From Primorskyibacter flagellatus (GTDB lineage: Bacteria; Pseudomonadota; Alphaproteobacteria; Rhodobacterales; Rhodobacteraceae), in contig NZ_BMFJ01000001.1 of NCBI RefSeq assembly GCF_014638275.1, positions 2,406,338 through 2,470,337 on the forward strand: a stretch of DNA of 64,000 nucleotides, read 5' to 3'. Of the stretch, positions 26,717 through 35,295 are shown piece after piece. Each line of letters starts with the position of its first letter. Positions within the stretch are counted from its first letter, which is position 1. Position numbers and translations under genes: made by a program. The notes beneath the pieces were generated by a model. It searched no databases. It worked only from the letters and a program-made list of their open reading frames with translations, and was not told where the DNA came from.

Positions 26717-27955
26717 CTACTGGCGGATCAGCGGGCGCAGCGCGGCATCCGCCCTGGTCCAGGCCAGCACGGCATCGCGGATCGCCTCCGCGACCTTGCC
26801 CGGAAAGGCGGGGTCGGCCAGGTTGCCGCGGTCGCGGTCCGAGGACAGGTATCCGACCTCGATCAGCACCGACGGAATGTCCGCCGCCTTGAGGACCGAG
26901 AAATTCGCCATGCGCTGCGGGCGGGAATTCAGCGGCACGCCCGACTCGCCGATCGCGGTCTGCAGCGCGTCGGAAAAGGCGCGGGTGCGCGGGGTCGTCT
27001 CCTGCCGGGCGAGGTCCAGAAGGACCCCGGCCACCACGTCATCCTTGCCGGTCAGGTCGACGCCCGAGAGCAGGTCGTCGCGGTCGTGACGCTCCGACAG
27101 CTTTTCCGAGGCCTCGTCGGAGGCGGTTTCGGACAGGGTGTAGATCGTCGCGCCATGAGCATTGCCGAAGGGCAGGATGTCGGCGTGCAGTGAGATGAAC
27201 AGGTCCGCCCCGACCTCATGCGCGATGGAGACGCGCCGTTCCAGCGGCACGAAACTGTCGTCGTCGCGTGTCAGCACGACGCGGGTGTCACCCTCGCGCA
27301 CCAGGGCCTCGCGCACGGCGCGGGCCAGCGCCAGCATGAGGGTCTTCTCCGTCATCCGGTCGTGGATCGCGCCGGGATCGATGCCGCCGTGGCCGGGGTC
27401 GATCACCACGGTCAGCGGCCGCTTTCCGCCAGGCTTGCGGGGCGGCAGGGCGGGTTTCGGCAGGTCCCAGGCGGGATCGGCGGGCGCGCCCGCGGCGGCG
27501 GCAAAGCCGACGGGATCGGGCGCGCCGAGCCGGGCGGTGACCGTGGCGCGGCCGGTGTCCGGGGCGATCCGCATCTGGGCGCGCCGGACCGGCATCGGGT
27601 CCGTCAGTGTCAGTACCAGCCGCGACCAGCCCGGACGGTAGCTGCCGAACCGCAGGTCGCTCACCCGGTCCGTGCCGATCAGCGCCGCGCCGTCCAGACC
27701 GGCCCAGTCGATTTCGCGGAAGTCGAAGACAAGGCGGGGCGGATCGGACAGGGTGAAGACCCGCCAGGGCACGCCCTGCGACAGGGACAGGCGCAGGGCG
27801 ATGCCGTCGCCCTCTGCCTTCACCGCGCTGTCTGCGGCGTCGATCCGGGCAAGGCCGGTCAGCTCCTGCGCATGCGCGCGCGGCGCGCCCGTAAGCGAAG
27901 CCAGCGGGATCAGCGCCAGAAGCGCCGCGATTATCAGGTGTGCCGGTCTGCTCAT
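26717..27955 (-). CDS. amiC: Secreted N-acetylmuramoyl-L-alanine amidase
   Basis: 412-residue zinc amidase that splits septal peptidoglycan during division. Start 27955 (MSRPAHLIIAALLAL) opens a signal peptide ending AHAQE. An AMIN domain (about 30-140) targets it to the wall. The Amidase_3 catalytic domain (about 185-410) shows IDPGHGGIDPGAI with the first zinc His, Glu in MTEKTL, LHADI with the second His and IEVGYLSS with the catalytic Glu. The frame continues further upstream, but those residues are Arg-rich shadow and were excluded. Confidence 0.92.
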   Translation of the reverse strand: MSRPAHLIIAALLALIPLASLTGAPRAHAQELTGLARIDAADSAVKAEGDGIALRLSLSQGVPWRVFTLSDPPRLVFDFREIDWAGLDGAALIGTDRVSDLRFGSYRPGWSRLVLTLTDPMPVRRAQMRIAPDTGRATVTARLGAPDPVGFAAAAGAPADPAWDLPKPALPPRKPGGKRPLTVVIDPGHGGIDPGAIHDRMTEKTLMLALARAVREALVREGDTRVVLTRDDDSFVPLERRVSIAHEVGADLFISLHADILPFGNAHGATIYTLSETASDEASEKLSERHDRDDLLSGVDLTGKDDVVAGVLLDLARQETTPRTRAFSDALQTAIGESGVPLNSRPQRMANFSVLKAADIPSVLIEVGYLSSDRDRGNLADPAFPGKVAEAIRDAVLAWTRADAALRPLIRQ

Positions 27956-28388
27956 CCCTGCCCCGGTCGTGGTTGGCGCCACTCTATGCGAGGCGGCGGG
28001 CATTGCAAATGCTCCCTGCCAGTCGACCGGTGAAGGATCGCCCGTGCAATCTGGTCCGCGCCGCCTGAGCCGGGTCTGACGGGCTGCCGGGAACGATCTC
28101 CTTCCATCTGCCCCGGCGCGTCTTTGGGAAATTGTTCGTGTCAGGTCAGTCCGAACCCAAAGGGAAGGGCCGCGCCCGACCCTGCGTGGGCGCATCGGAG
28201 CCTTTGGCCGACGTGTTCCCTCAGAAGCATGAAGGTCGTGCGGCATTTTCATGACCTCTCCACTGCGCCCTCCCGGGGGGAGGGTCGGGAACGGCGCGGG
28301 CTTGCAGCCCGCGCCATGGCTGGTGGTTTGCGTTAAGCGGAACGATGTCCCGAACACACCGACGGACTCGGCGTTTCTCGGCAGCCTG
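27956..28388. other. Gene-free interval between amiC and the nitrile hydratase operon
   Basis: No convincing gene in 433 bp. It holds an imperfect AGGTCGTG/CATGACCT stem (28230-28254), a CCCTCCCGGGGGGAGGG palindrome near 28268 and a REP-like hairpin GGCGCGGGC-TTGCA-GCCCGCGCC at 28293-28315. The amiC promoter must lie in the left part; none is obvious. Confidence 0.6.
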
Positions 28389-28754
28389 CTATAGCCCCGC
28401 CTCGAACCGGATCGGGGTTCCGTGCGGGGTGGCGCGGGCCGCGCGCTGCCATGTCTCGGCCAGATCGCGGATCAGCGCGGCCTCAGCCAGCCCCTTCGCG
28501 CGCAAAAGGTCCTCCAGCGCGGCGAGCCAGCTGAGGTAATAGTGCTCCGCATGGTCCCCGGGCGTGGCGCTGTCGGGCACGGGGGTTGCGGTGCCGATGC
28601 GCGCGCCCAGATGCTCTGCCCATTCGGTCCAGGCGAAATGCCCCGCCTCGCTCAGCGCCACGGTCAGGGCAAAGGCGCGGGCTTGCCAGGGGGCGAAGAA
28701 ATGCGGCGTGGCATCCCGCGGGCCGGGAATGGCGGCGGCGGTCTCAGACGGCAT
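28389..28754 (-). CDS. Nitrile hydratase accessory protein (activator, beta-subunit-like)
   Basis: 121-residue protein resembling the N-terminal domain of the nitrile hydratase beta subunit (FFAPWQARAFALTVALSEAGHFAWTEWAEHLG parallels FHAPWERRALALVTAAGGLGQWTIDE in the beta subunit). Family members act as cobalt-insertion chaperones by subunit swapping onto the apo-alpha subunit. The start at 28754 overlaps the beta gene end by 11 bp, giving a compact alpha-beta-accessory operon. The function is inferred from homology and position. Confidence 0.85.
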   Translation of the reverse strand: MPSETAAAIPGPRDATPHFFAPWQARAFALTVALSEAGHFAWTEWAEHLGARIGTATPVPDSATPGDHAEHYYLSWLAALEDLLRAKGLAEAALIRDLAETWQRAARATPHGTPIRFEAGL

Positions 28755-29406
28755 CGAGATAGGGCTCCCAGAGGTCGACGGAGACGGTGTCGCCCTCCCC
28801 CGCCTGCTCTCCGAACAGGTCGCGCGCGGCGAAAGTGACGTTGTAGAGCCAGTGCGCGGTGTCGCGGTCCCCGGTCGCGCTGGTATCGGGAAAGACGTGA
28901 TAGCCGTGCACGGCCGAAATCCAGCCGGTGCGCCCCCGGCAGTAGGACGGCATGCGGATATGGCCCGCGGGCTGCAGGTTGCGGGTCCGCACCATGGTGC
29001 CAAGCGCGTGGACGGGGCGAGAGTCACCGGGATCGCGGTCATAGGGCGTGCCCTTCGCCAGCACCTCCGGCACACGGTCGGCGGTCAGCGGCGCGATCCC
29101 GGCGGGCAACGGGGCAGAGACCTGACCGGAGGCCCGCTCTCCCGCGCTCACGAGCCCGCGTTCCTCCAGCAGCCGTTCCAGCCCCTTGATCCAGATCTCG
29201 AAATAGGTGGAGCCGTAATAATCCGCCGGTGTCCGGTTCTCCCGCGCAAAGCGGGATTCGTCGATGGTCCACTGCCCCAGCCCTCCGGCGGCGGTGACCA
29301 GCGCCAGGGCCCGGCGTTCCCAGGGTGCGTGAAAGACCGGGCCGTCGATGTCCGGCGCCACGGGTCCGAAGCCGTGCCGCCCGCCGACGTCCTGCGGCCC
29401 GTTCAT
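28744..29406 (-). CDS. nthB: Nitrile hydratase subunit beta
   Basis: 220-residue beta subunit; with alpha it forms the heterodimer that hydrates nitriles to amides. MNGPQDVGGRHGFGPV at the start and the C-terminal SH3-like barrel (HALGTMVRTRNLQPAGHIRMP, GWISAVHGYHVFPDT) are typical of the family. The ATG at 29406 overlaps the alpha stop in an ATGA arrangement, giving coupled 1:1 synthesis. Confidence 0.92.
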   Translation of the reverse strand: MNGPQDVGGRHGFGPVAPDIDGPVFHAPWERRALALVTAAGGLGQWTIDESRFARENRTPADYYGSTYFEIWIKGLERLLEERGLVSAGERASGQVSAPLPAGIAPLTADRVPEVLAKGTPYDRDPGDSRPVHALGTMVRTRNLQPAGHIRMPSYCRGRTGWISAVHGYHVFPDTSATGDRDTAHWLYNVTFAARDLFGEQAGEGDTVSVDLWEPYLDAV

Positions 29407-30017
29407 GCCGGCACCCCGGCCAGCGCCGTGCCGATCATGGAGTCGCGGCTGACCAGCGGCTCCAGCTGCTCCGCCGTCCAGCCGTCGGTGCCCTCCGGGC
29501 GCTGCGGGATGACGATGTAGCGCATCTCGGCGGTGCTGTCCCAGACCCGCACGGCGGTGTCCTCCGGCAGGGTCAGACCGAATTCCGCAAGCACCGCCCG
29601 GGGTTCGCTGACCGCGCGGGCGCGGTAGGGCATCGACTTGTACCAGACCGGCGGCAGGCCCAGCACCGACCACGGGTAGCAGGAGCAGAGCGTGCAGACG
29701 ACGAGGTTGTGCAGCCCCGGCTTGTTGAACACGGCGGTCAGGTGTTCGCCCTGCCGCCCGCCGAAGCCCATGGCGTGAATGGCGGTGGTGGCGTCGTGGG
29801 TCAGCGCCTCGGCAAAGGCGGGATCGGTCCAGGCGCGGGCGACCACCCGCGCGCCATTGCGCGGCCCGACCCTGGTTTCGTAGGTATCGAGAATGGCGTC
29901 CAGCGCAGCCGGATCGACCAGCCCCTTGTCCGTCATCAGCTTTTCCAGCGCCATGACGCGGGCGGTCATGTCGTCGAGTTGGCTGTGATCCTCGTGGTCG
30001 TGGTGATCGTGGGGCAT
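29403..30017 (-). CDS. nthA: Nitrile hydratase subunit alpha, cobalt type
   Basis: 204-residue catalytic subunit. The metal site VCTLCSCYPW has Thr after the first Cys, the signature of cobalt rather than iron (CSLCSC) enzymes; the Cys residues are normally oxidised to sulfinate/sulfenate. Start 30017, after AGGAG, gives a His/Asp-rich N-terminus (MPHDHHDHEDH) that could hold metal. First gene of the alpha-beta-accessory operon. A tRNA lies 80 bp upstream. Confidence 0.94.
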   Translation of the reverse strand: MPHDHHDHEDHSQLDDMTARVMALEKLMTDKGLVDPAALDAILDTYETRVGPRNGARVVARAWTDPAFAEALTHDATTAIHAMGFGGRQGEHLTAVFNKPGLHNLVVCTLCSCYPWSVLGLPPVWYKSMPYRARAVSEPRAVLAEFGLTLPEDTAVRVWDSTAEMRYIVIPQRPEGTDGWTAEQLEPLVSRDSMIGTALAGVPA

Positions 30018-30097
30018 GGCGTTCTCCTGCCTGCGGATAGGAGCACAGGCCGATGCGGGAGGCAACGGGCGGGGGCGCGCGGGCAAAGGCGGGGAAC

Positions 30098-30174
30098 TGG
30101 CGATCCCTTGAGGACTCGAACCCCAAACCTGCTGATTAGAAGTCAGCTGCTCTATCCAGTTGAGCTAAGGGACC
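30098..30174 (-). tRNA. tRNA-Arg (anticodon TCT)
   Basis: The minus strand begins GGTCCCTTAGCTCAACTGG, with a complete cloverleaf: acceptor GGTCCCT paired to AGGGATC (one G-U), D arm GCTC/GAGC, anticodon loop CTTCTAA with TCT, T-loop GTTCGAGTC, discriminator G, and CCA encoded in the genome. 77 nt including CCA. Confidence 0.95.
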
Positions 30175-30245
30175 GCTGAGAGGGGTTTTCCGGCATCCCC
30201 GGCGGAAAGGCAAGCGTTCCGGGGATCGCAGGGCGGGACCGGGCG

Positions 30246-30312
30246 GCAGGGGGCCTTGCCCCCGCGCGTGCCGCGCTCCCCCAGGATACTTGGGGCAAGA
30301 TGAAAGGGCGGG
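30246..30312 (+). repeat. GGATATTT/GGCAAGATGAA interspersed element with hairpin, copy 4
   Basis: GGGGGC-CTT-GCCCCC hairpin (about 30249-30263), then GCTCCCCCAGGATACTTG and GGGCAAGATGAAAGGGC. The element ends two bases before the stop of the minus-strand NDUFS4-like gene. It has ATACTT in place of ATATTT. Confidence 0.65.
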
Positions 30313-30313
30313 G

Positions 30314-30625
30314 CTAGTGGGTCCAGACCTGCTTGCGGTTGGTGGCGAAGTTGTCGCCGTAGCCGCCGGGGCGGACGTTGGGCTTGCGCAGGTGCGGTTC
30401 GATCACCACGGCGTCGATGCCGTTGTCCTTGGCGTAGTCCAGCGCGGCCTCTTTCGTGGCGAAACGGAGACGGACCTGGGCCTGGGTGTCCTCGTTGCTG
30501 GTCCAGCCCATGAGCGGGTCGACCTCGCGCGCGGTATCGGAGACGAATTCCAGCACCCAGTCGCGGGTCTTGGCCGTTCCGGACTGCATGGCGTTGCGGG
30601 CGGGGCGGTAGATGCGGGCGGTCAT
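30314..30625 (-). CDS. NDUFS4-like NADH dehydrogenase (complex I) accessory subunit
   Basis: 103-residue protein of the ETC complex I subunit/NDUFS4 family: [25 protein letters not shown], then [27 protein letters not shown] and [23 protein letters not shown]. It is thought to stabilise the NADH-oxidising arm of alphaproteobacterial complex I, close to the mitochondrial subunit. Start 30625 follows AAGGAG. It is encoded away from the main nuo cluster, as is usual. Confidence 0.92.
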   Translation of the reverse strand: MTARIYRPARNAMQSGTAKTRDWVLEFVSDTAREVDPLMGWTSNEDTQAQVRLRFATKEAALDYAKDNGIDAVVIEPHLRKPNVRPGGYGDNFATNRKQVWTH

Positions 30626-30737
30626 GGGCGTCTCCTTGCTCGGCCCGTTTATCCGGGATCCGGCGGGTCCGGGCAAGAGGGAAGCGACGGGAGCGTTGAT
30701 GGGGTGCTTGAGGGGCGCGTGAGGGGCTCCTGCCAGT

Positions 30738-30760
30738 CTCCTGACACACCCTGTCAGGAG
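30738..30760. promoter_or_regulatory. Perfect inverted repeat upstream of uvrB
   Basis: CTCCTGACA-CACCC-TGTCAGGAG, a 9-bp stem with a 5-base spacer, 60 bp before the preferred uvrB start and 112 bp before the divergent NDUFS4-like gene. It could be a repressor site or an RNA hairpin. No GTTC-N7-GTTC LexA site of the alphaproteobacterial type was found here. Confidence 0.4.
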
Positions 30761-30819
30761 GCGGGGTTGAAAGGCCGGGCCGGGGGGCCAAAATCATGGG
30801 CAACCGGAGAATCGCCCAC

Positions 30820-33000
30820 ATGACAACATCCATGCCCGTCCTGCAGGACCAGATCCAGCCGCGCCCGAAGCTCGAGGGCGGCAAGCGTCTGGTGATGAAG
30901 ACCGACTTCTCGCCCGCCGGGGACCAGCCGACCGCGATTGCCGAACTGTCGCGTGGGGTGCTGGACGGGGAACGCGACCAGGTGCTTCTGGGCGCCACCG
31001 GCACCGGCAAGACCTACACCATGGCGAAGATCATCGAGGAGACGCAGCGGCCGGCGATCATCCTTGCGCCCAACAAGACGCTGGCCGCGCAATTGTACGG
31101 TGAGTTCAAGGGCTTCTTCCCGGACAACGCGGTCGAATACTTCGTGTCCTTCTACGACTATTACCAGCCGGAGGCCTATGTCCCGCGCTCGGACACCTAT
31201 ATCGAGAAGGAATCCCAGATCAACGACCAGATCGACCGGATGCGCCACTCCGCCACCCGGGCGCTGCTTGAACGGGACGACGTGGTCATCGTCGCCTCGG
31301 TCTCGTGCATCTACGGCATCGGTTCGGTCGAGACCTACGGGGCGATGACCCAGGACCTGAAGGTCGGTGGCAGTTATGACCAACGGCAGGTCATGGCCGA
31401 CCTCGTGGCGCAGCAGTACAAGCGCAACGATCAGGCGTTCCAGCGCGGGGCGTTCCGGGTGCGCGGCGACAGCCTCGAGATCTGGCCGGCGCACCTTGAG
31501 GACCGGGCCTGGAAATGTTCGTTCTTCGGGGAGGAGCTGGAGTCGATCACCGAATTCGATCCTCTGACCGGCCAGAAGACCGGCAGTTTCGAACAGATCC
31601 GCGTCTACGCGAATTCCCATTACGTGACGCCCAAGCCGACGATGCAGCAGGCGATCGTGAACATCCGGAAAGAACTGCGCGTGCGGCTCGACCAGCTCGT
31701 CTCCGAAGGCAAGCTGCTTGAGGCGCAGCGGCTGGAACAGCGCACCAACTTCGACCTTGAGATGCTGGAGGCCACCGGCGTCTGCAACGGGATCGAGAAC
31801 TACTCGCGCTATCTCACGGGCCGCGCGCCGGGAGAGCCGCCGCCGACGCTGTTCGAATTCATCCCCGACAACGCCATTGTCTTCGCGGATGAATCCCACG
31901 TCTCCATCCCGCAGATCGGCGGCATGTACCGGGGCGACTACCGGCGCAAGTTCACGCTGGCCGAACACGGGTTCCGCCTGCCCTCCTGCATGGACAACCG
32001 CCCGCTGAAGTTCGAGGAATGGGACGCGATGCGCCCGCAATCGGTCTATGTCTCGGCCACCCCCGGGTCATGGGAAATGGAGCAGACCGGCGGCGTCTTC
32101 ACCGAACAGGTGATCCGGCCCACGGGCCTGCTCGACCCGCAGGTGGAAATCCGGCCCGTGTCAATGCAGGTGGACGATCTTCTGGACGAGATCCGCAAGG
32201 TCTCCGCCAACGGGTTCCGCACGCTGGTGACGACGCTGACCAAGCGGATGGCGGAGGATCTGACGGAATATCTGCATGAACAGGGCATCAAGGTGCGCTA
32301 CATGCATTCCGACATCGACACGCTGGAGCGCATTGAAATCCTGCGGGATCTGCGGCTTGGCGCGTTTGACGTGCTGATCGGGATCAACCTCCTGCGCGAG
32401 GGTCTGGATATCCCGGAATGCGGGCTGGTGGCGATCCTCGACGCGGACAAAGAGGGCTTCCTGCGGTCCGAGACCTCGCTCATCCAGACCATCGGCCGGG
32501 CGGCGCGGAACGCCGAGGGCCGGGTCATCATGTATGCGGACCGCATCACCGGCTCCATGGAGCGGGCGCTGGCCGAAACCGACCGGCGGCGGGAGAAGCA
32601 GGTCGCCTATAACGAGGAACACGGGATCACGCCGGCCACGGTGAAGAAGAACGTCGATGACATTCTCGCCGGGCTCTACAAGGGCGACACGGACATGTCG
32701 CGGGTCACGGCCAAGGTCGACAAGCCGATGCATGGCGGGAACCTGCAGGCGCATCTGGATGCGCTTCGGGCCGACATGCGCAAGGCGGCGGAAAACCTGG
32801 AGTTCGAGGAGGCCGCCCGTCTGCGCGACGAGGTCAAACGGCTGGAGGCGGTGGACCTTGCGGTCTCGGATGACCCGATGGCGCGGCAATATGCGGTCGA
32901 GGCGGCGTCGGAGGCGGCTGTCCGGGCCAAGGGGCGGTCAACGGCAGGGCGGCCGGGGCAGCACGGGGGGAATGTGAAGAGACGGGGGAGGGGGCGGTAG
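30820..33000 (+). CDS. uvrB: UvrABC excinuclease subunit B
   Basis: Damage-verifying helicase-like subunit of nucleotide excision repair; 726 residues. Walker A GATGTGKT is at residues 58-65, with the beta-hairpin region [29 protein letters not shown] (DExH box), [13 protein letters not shown] and a C-terminal UVR motif ([17 protein letters not shown]) that contacts UvrC. ATG 30820 has GGAGA at good distance; an in-frame ATG at 30796 would add eight residues. Confidence 0.95.
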   Translation: MTTSMPVLQDQIQPRPKLEGGKRLVMKTDFSPAGDQPTAIAELSRGVLDGERDQVLLGATGTGKTYTMAKIIEETQRPAIILAPNKTLAAQLYGEFKGFFPDNAVEYFVSFYDYYQPEAYVPRSDTYIEKESQINDQIDRMRHSATRALLERDDVVIVASVSCIYGIGSVETYGAMTQDLKVGGSYDQRQVMADLVAQQYKRNDQAFQRGAFRVRGDSLEIWPAHLEDRAWKCSFFGEELESITEFDPLTGQKTGSFEQIRVYANSHYVTPKPTMQQAIVNIRKELRVRLDQLVSEGKLLEAQRLEQRTNFDLEMLEATGVCNGIENYSRYLTGRAPGEPPPTLFEFIPDNAIVFADESHVSIPQIGGMYRGDYRRKFTLAEHGFRLPSCMDNRPLKFEEWDAMRPQSVYVSATPGSWEMEQTGGVFTEQVIRPTGLLDPQVEIRPVSMQVDDLLDEIRKVSANGFRTLVTTLTKRMAEDLTEYLHEQGIKVRYMHSDIDTLERIEILRDLRLGAFDVLIGINLLREGLDIPECGLVAILDADKEGFLRSETSLIQTIGRAARNAEGRVIMYADRITGSMERALAETDRRREKQVAYNEEHGITPATVKKNVDDILAGLYKGDTDMSRVTAKVDKPMHGGNLQAHLDALRADMRKAAENLEFEEAARLRDEVKRLEAVDLAVSDDPMARQYAVEAASEAAVRAKGRSTAGRPGQHGGNVKRRGRGR

Positions 33001-33128
33001 GTCAACTCGGCGAATTCGTTGTCAAACGCGGATTCAGATTGCAAAGCGCGCCGATACAATTCGCTTGCACAGAATCGCATCTCGCGCATTAACCTTTGTT
33101 AACACCCAATTTGCAACGAAGGCTAAAA

Positions 33129-33317
33129 ATGAAAAATTCGCTTGTTACTGCCGCCATAGCACTCTGTATGGCAATGCCCGGCACCGTTATCGCGGCGGTG
33201 AATTTTTCCAAACACGTTCACACTTCAGAAGAACTCCAGCACGGTGGCGGATGCCGCAAGGACTCTCCGCAGGGACGGTGCTGCCACGCGGGGTCGCAAC
33301 CTTATCACTGTCACTGA
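33129..33317 (+). CDS. Small secreted Cys/His-rich peptide
   Basis: 62-residue ORF from ATG 33129. A signal peptide (MKNSLVTAAIALCMAMPGTVIAA) is followed by a short mature part ending GGCRKDSPQGRCCHAGSQPYHCH, with four Cys and several His residues arranged as a likely metal or disulfide knot. The stretch 33001-33240 is clearly AT-richer than its neighbours, suggesting recent acquisition. The 5' region carries TTAACCTTTGTTAA, reminiscent of but one base shorter than a CtrA box. I do not recognise a named family. Confidence 0.6.
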   Translation: MKNSLVTAAIALCMAMPGTVIAAVNFSKHVHTSEELQHGGGCRKDSPQGRCCHAGSQPYHCH

Positions 33318-33667
33318 CTAGGATTTCTGCCCGGAACAAGGCGCGCAGCGCCGCCGGGGTCGCCATTGGAGCGCCATTGGTCCGAGCGTCAATGGCGACG
33401 CCTGTCCGGACGGGGCTCCGCCCGTTCCGGGCTGAAACGGTCCACCGGACCGTTTCCAAGACGACCCTCACCCCCTCGGACAGGCGCTTCGTCACCACCA
33501 GCGCGACGATTGGACTGACGGCTGCCACGACACGATAAACCGCAGACCGCAATTGTCGCTGCTCCTACCCGGCGGACAGGCGCTGACCCTCTGTATTGCA
33601 AGCGCCTGTCTGTACGGGGCTCCGCCCGTTCGGGAGCCGCTTCCTGGACCCCCCTCCTCTCGCGCCT

Positions 33668-33752
33668 CGTCATCCTCGGGCTTGACCCGAGGATCTTCTG
33701 GCAACACGTTCGCACGCGACCGGAGATCCTCGGGTCAAGCCCGAGGATGACG
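33668..33752. repeat. Paired ATCCTCGGG palindromic element, copy 1
   Basis: Two 28-bp palindromic arms in inverted orientation (CGTCATCCTCGGGCTTGA, and later TCAAGCCCGAGGATGACG) flank a spacer of about 30 bases. Four such elements occur in this window with different spacers, a BIME-like design. Confidence 0.75.
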
Positions 33753-33857
33753 CCCTGCGGCGAGGGCTCTTTGGCGTGGCCCGCGTGCGACGAGCCGGCA
33801 ACGGGACTCTCTTGCGACAGGACCCCTCCAGCGCATCGCCCCCCTACACGTTACCGC

Positions 33858-33883
33858 CCGTAGGGTGCGCTTCCAGCCCACCA
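33858..33883. repeat. Degenerate RAYT-type REP (GTAGGGTGGGGTTCCA family)
   Basis: CGTAGGGTGCGCTTCCAGCC then CACCA matches the repeats at 48022 and 52391, with two changes breaking the central stem. Listed as a diverged copy. Confidence 0.4.
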
Positions 33884-33996
33884 CTCCCCCACCCCCACTC
33901 CACCCCGAAACCCGCCGACGCCCCTCCGCCCACACCCAGTTGATTTGCCCCCTCTCCGCGCCCGCGTTATCCCGGCGGCAGACCCAACCGGAGCCC

Positions 33997-34623
33997 ATGT
34001 TGCGCCTTCTCCTCGCCCTCCTCCTCTGCCTGCCGCTGCCCGTCTTCGCCAAGAGCGACGGGCTCACCGCCTGCACCACCTCCGTCAACGGAGAGCCCAT
34101 CACGCTGAACTACAATCCCGACGACGAGACGGTGAAGGACAACCAGTCCTTCCGGGAATGGCTGAGGGGAGAGCACAAGGGTCTCGACTGTCCCGCCTTC
34201 GTCACCCTGCGCTACCTGACGCCGGAGCTGGACGACACGCAGCGCGGGCCGTTCTGCCTGGCCTGGGACAAGGAGACCCGGACCTATTCCGGCTTTGCCG
34301 AGGGGGAGCGCGACCGTTACCTCGCCTGCGAAAAGCCGACCCGCAGCTTCTGCGAACGGGTCAGCGACACGGCGGATTCGGCGGCGCTGATCTCGGGGCT
34401 GCGCAAGCCGAAGGACGCGGAGGAGGAGGATTACCTCAAACATTCCTCCGGCGCGGTGATCCTGCGCGGCGGCGACACGATCGTTACCCGGTCGCTGTCG
34501 GATGCTCTTCGGGCCTCGCTGATAGCAGCGCTTGGTACGGCGGTCACGGCGGTCGGCGCTCCTGCTGCGGCGACGACGCTGGTGGCGGTCGGCGGGGCGG
34601 TCTACGTCTGCCGCGAGAAGTAG
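33997..34623 (+). CDS. Secreted protein of unknown function
   Basis: 208 residues from ATG 33997, preceded by CCGGAG. The signal peptide MLRLLLALLLCLPLPVFAK is followed by a Cys-containing globular region (DGLTACTTSVNGEPITLNYN, GLDCPAF, GPFCLAW, RYLACEKP, RSFCERV; six Cys, probably three disulfides). A hydrophobic Ala/Val-rich C-terminal segment (about 175-200) could be a membrane helix. I do not recognise a family. A short GTCCGG-TATT-CCGGAC hairpin lies 10 bp after the stop. Confidence 0.65.
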   Translation: MLRLLLALLLCLPLPVFAKSDGLTACTTSVNGEPITLNYNPDDETVKDNQSFREWLRGEHKGLDCPAFVTLRYLTPELDDTQRGPFCLAWDKETRTYSGFAEGERDRYLACEKPTRSFCERVSDTADSAALISGLRKPKDAEEEDYLKHSSGAVILRGGDTIVTRSLSDALRASLIAALGTAVTAVGAPAAATTLVAVGGAVYVCREK

Positions 34624-34742
34624 GGCGGCAAGGTCCGGTATTCCGGACTTCCGGCTGCTTCGTGACGCAGGGTAACGTCCTCACATTCTTCCCCGCTCCG
34701 CCCCTCTGGAGACGGGTCACGGGATATTTCGAGGATTTCAGA

Positions 34743-35075
34743 ATGTTCAATACATTGACCGGGCTCGCCCTGACCCTGCTCACGTCGCTCATCATCATCC
34801 TGGCCGACTGGTCGATCAAGCTGGCGGCGGACGGGGACGCGACGCTCACCTCGCGACCGATGCTGGCGGGATACCTGCTGTACGGGCTGTCGGCGGTGCT
34901 GTGGTTCTTCACCATGCGCCATGTTCCGCTCGGGCAGGCGGCGGTGTGCTACTCCATGTTCTCGTTGATCGGGCTGTTCGTGACGGGGGTGGTGATATTC
35001 GGCGAAAGCGCGGACTGGCGGGATTACTCCGGGCTCGGACTGGCGCTCGGGGCGATGGTGCTCATGGTGCGCTGA
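34743..35075 (+). CDS. Small four-helix membrane protein (DMT/SMR-like)
   Basis: 110 residues with four predicted membrane helices (about 3-24, 38-58, 64-83, 90-108), the size and layout of small multidrug resistance or half-EamA proteins. Start 34743 has GAGGA at good spacing. The helix-3 stretch GQAAVCYSMFSLIGLFVTGVVIFGE resembles the DMT GERE/VW region but lacks the conserved Glu of SMR helix 1 (D20 is the only acidic residue there). Probably a transporter or lipid/undecaprenyl carrier; substrate unknown. Confidence 0.7.
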   Translation: MFNTLTGLALTLLTSLIIILADWSIKLAADGDATLTSRPMLAGYLLYGLSAVLWFFTMRHVPLGQAAVCYSMFSLIGLFVTGVVIFGESADWRDYSGLGLALGAMVLMVR

Positions 35076-35295
35076 CAGGGCCGGCGTGCCGGCCGCGGCC
35101 CGGGGCGCGCGTTAACCAAGCCACCGGAAAATCGGGAAAATACTTCTTTCGGGGAGGTCACCCCGCGCCCTTCCTGCGGTATGCAGGGACCACCGGCGGC
35201 CCTGCCCGCCCGACTCTGAAAGCAAAGACAGACGGTGTGGGCCGGACGCCCCGCCGGGTCGCTCCTCCCTCCCCGTTACCCAAGAGGAGGACCCG

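Larger units (their letters stand above)
33318..33996. other. Gene-free interval packed with palindromic repeats
   Basis: No credible gene in 680 bp. It contains a perfect GAAACGGTCC-ACC-GGACCGTTTC hairpin (33434-33456), two diverged copies of ACGGGGCTCCGCCCGTTC (near 33411 and 33616), three GGACAGGCGCT/AGCGCCTGTC-type arms in both orientations (33389-33610), a full ATCCTCGGG double palindrome (33668-33752) and a degenerate RAYT-type REP (33858-33883). Confidence 0.65.

Noticed and set aside
33096-33110. CtrA binding site TTAACCTTTGTTAA
   Set aside because: The spacing between TTAA halves is six, not seven, and AT-rich leaders give such matches easily; kept only as a remark.
33187-33715. Two minus-strand frames across the repeat field (33187-33552 and 33389-33715)
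   Set aside because: Composed largely of translated palindromes, no ribosome sites, no domain resemblance.
33668-33752. CRISPR array start
   Set aside because: The two repeats are inverted, not direct, and there is only one pair, with no cas genes.
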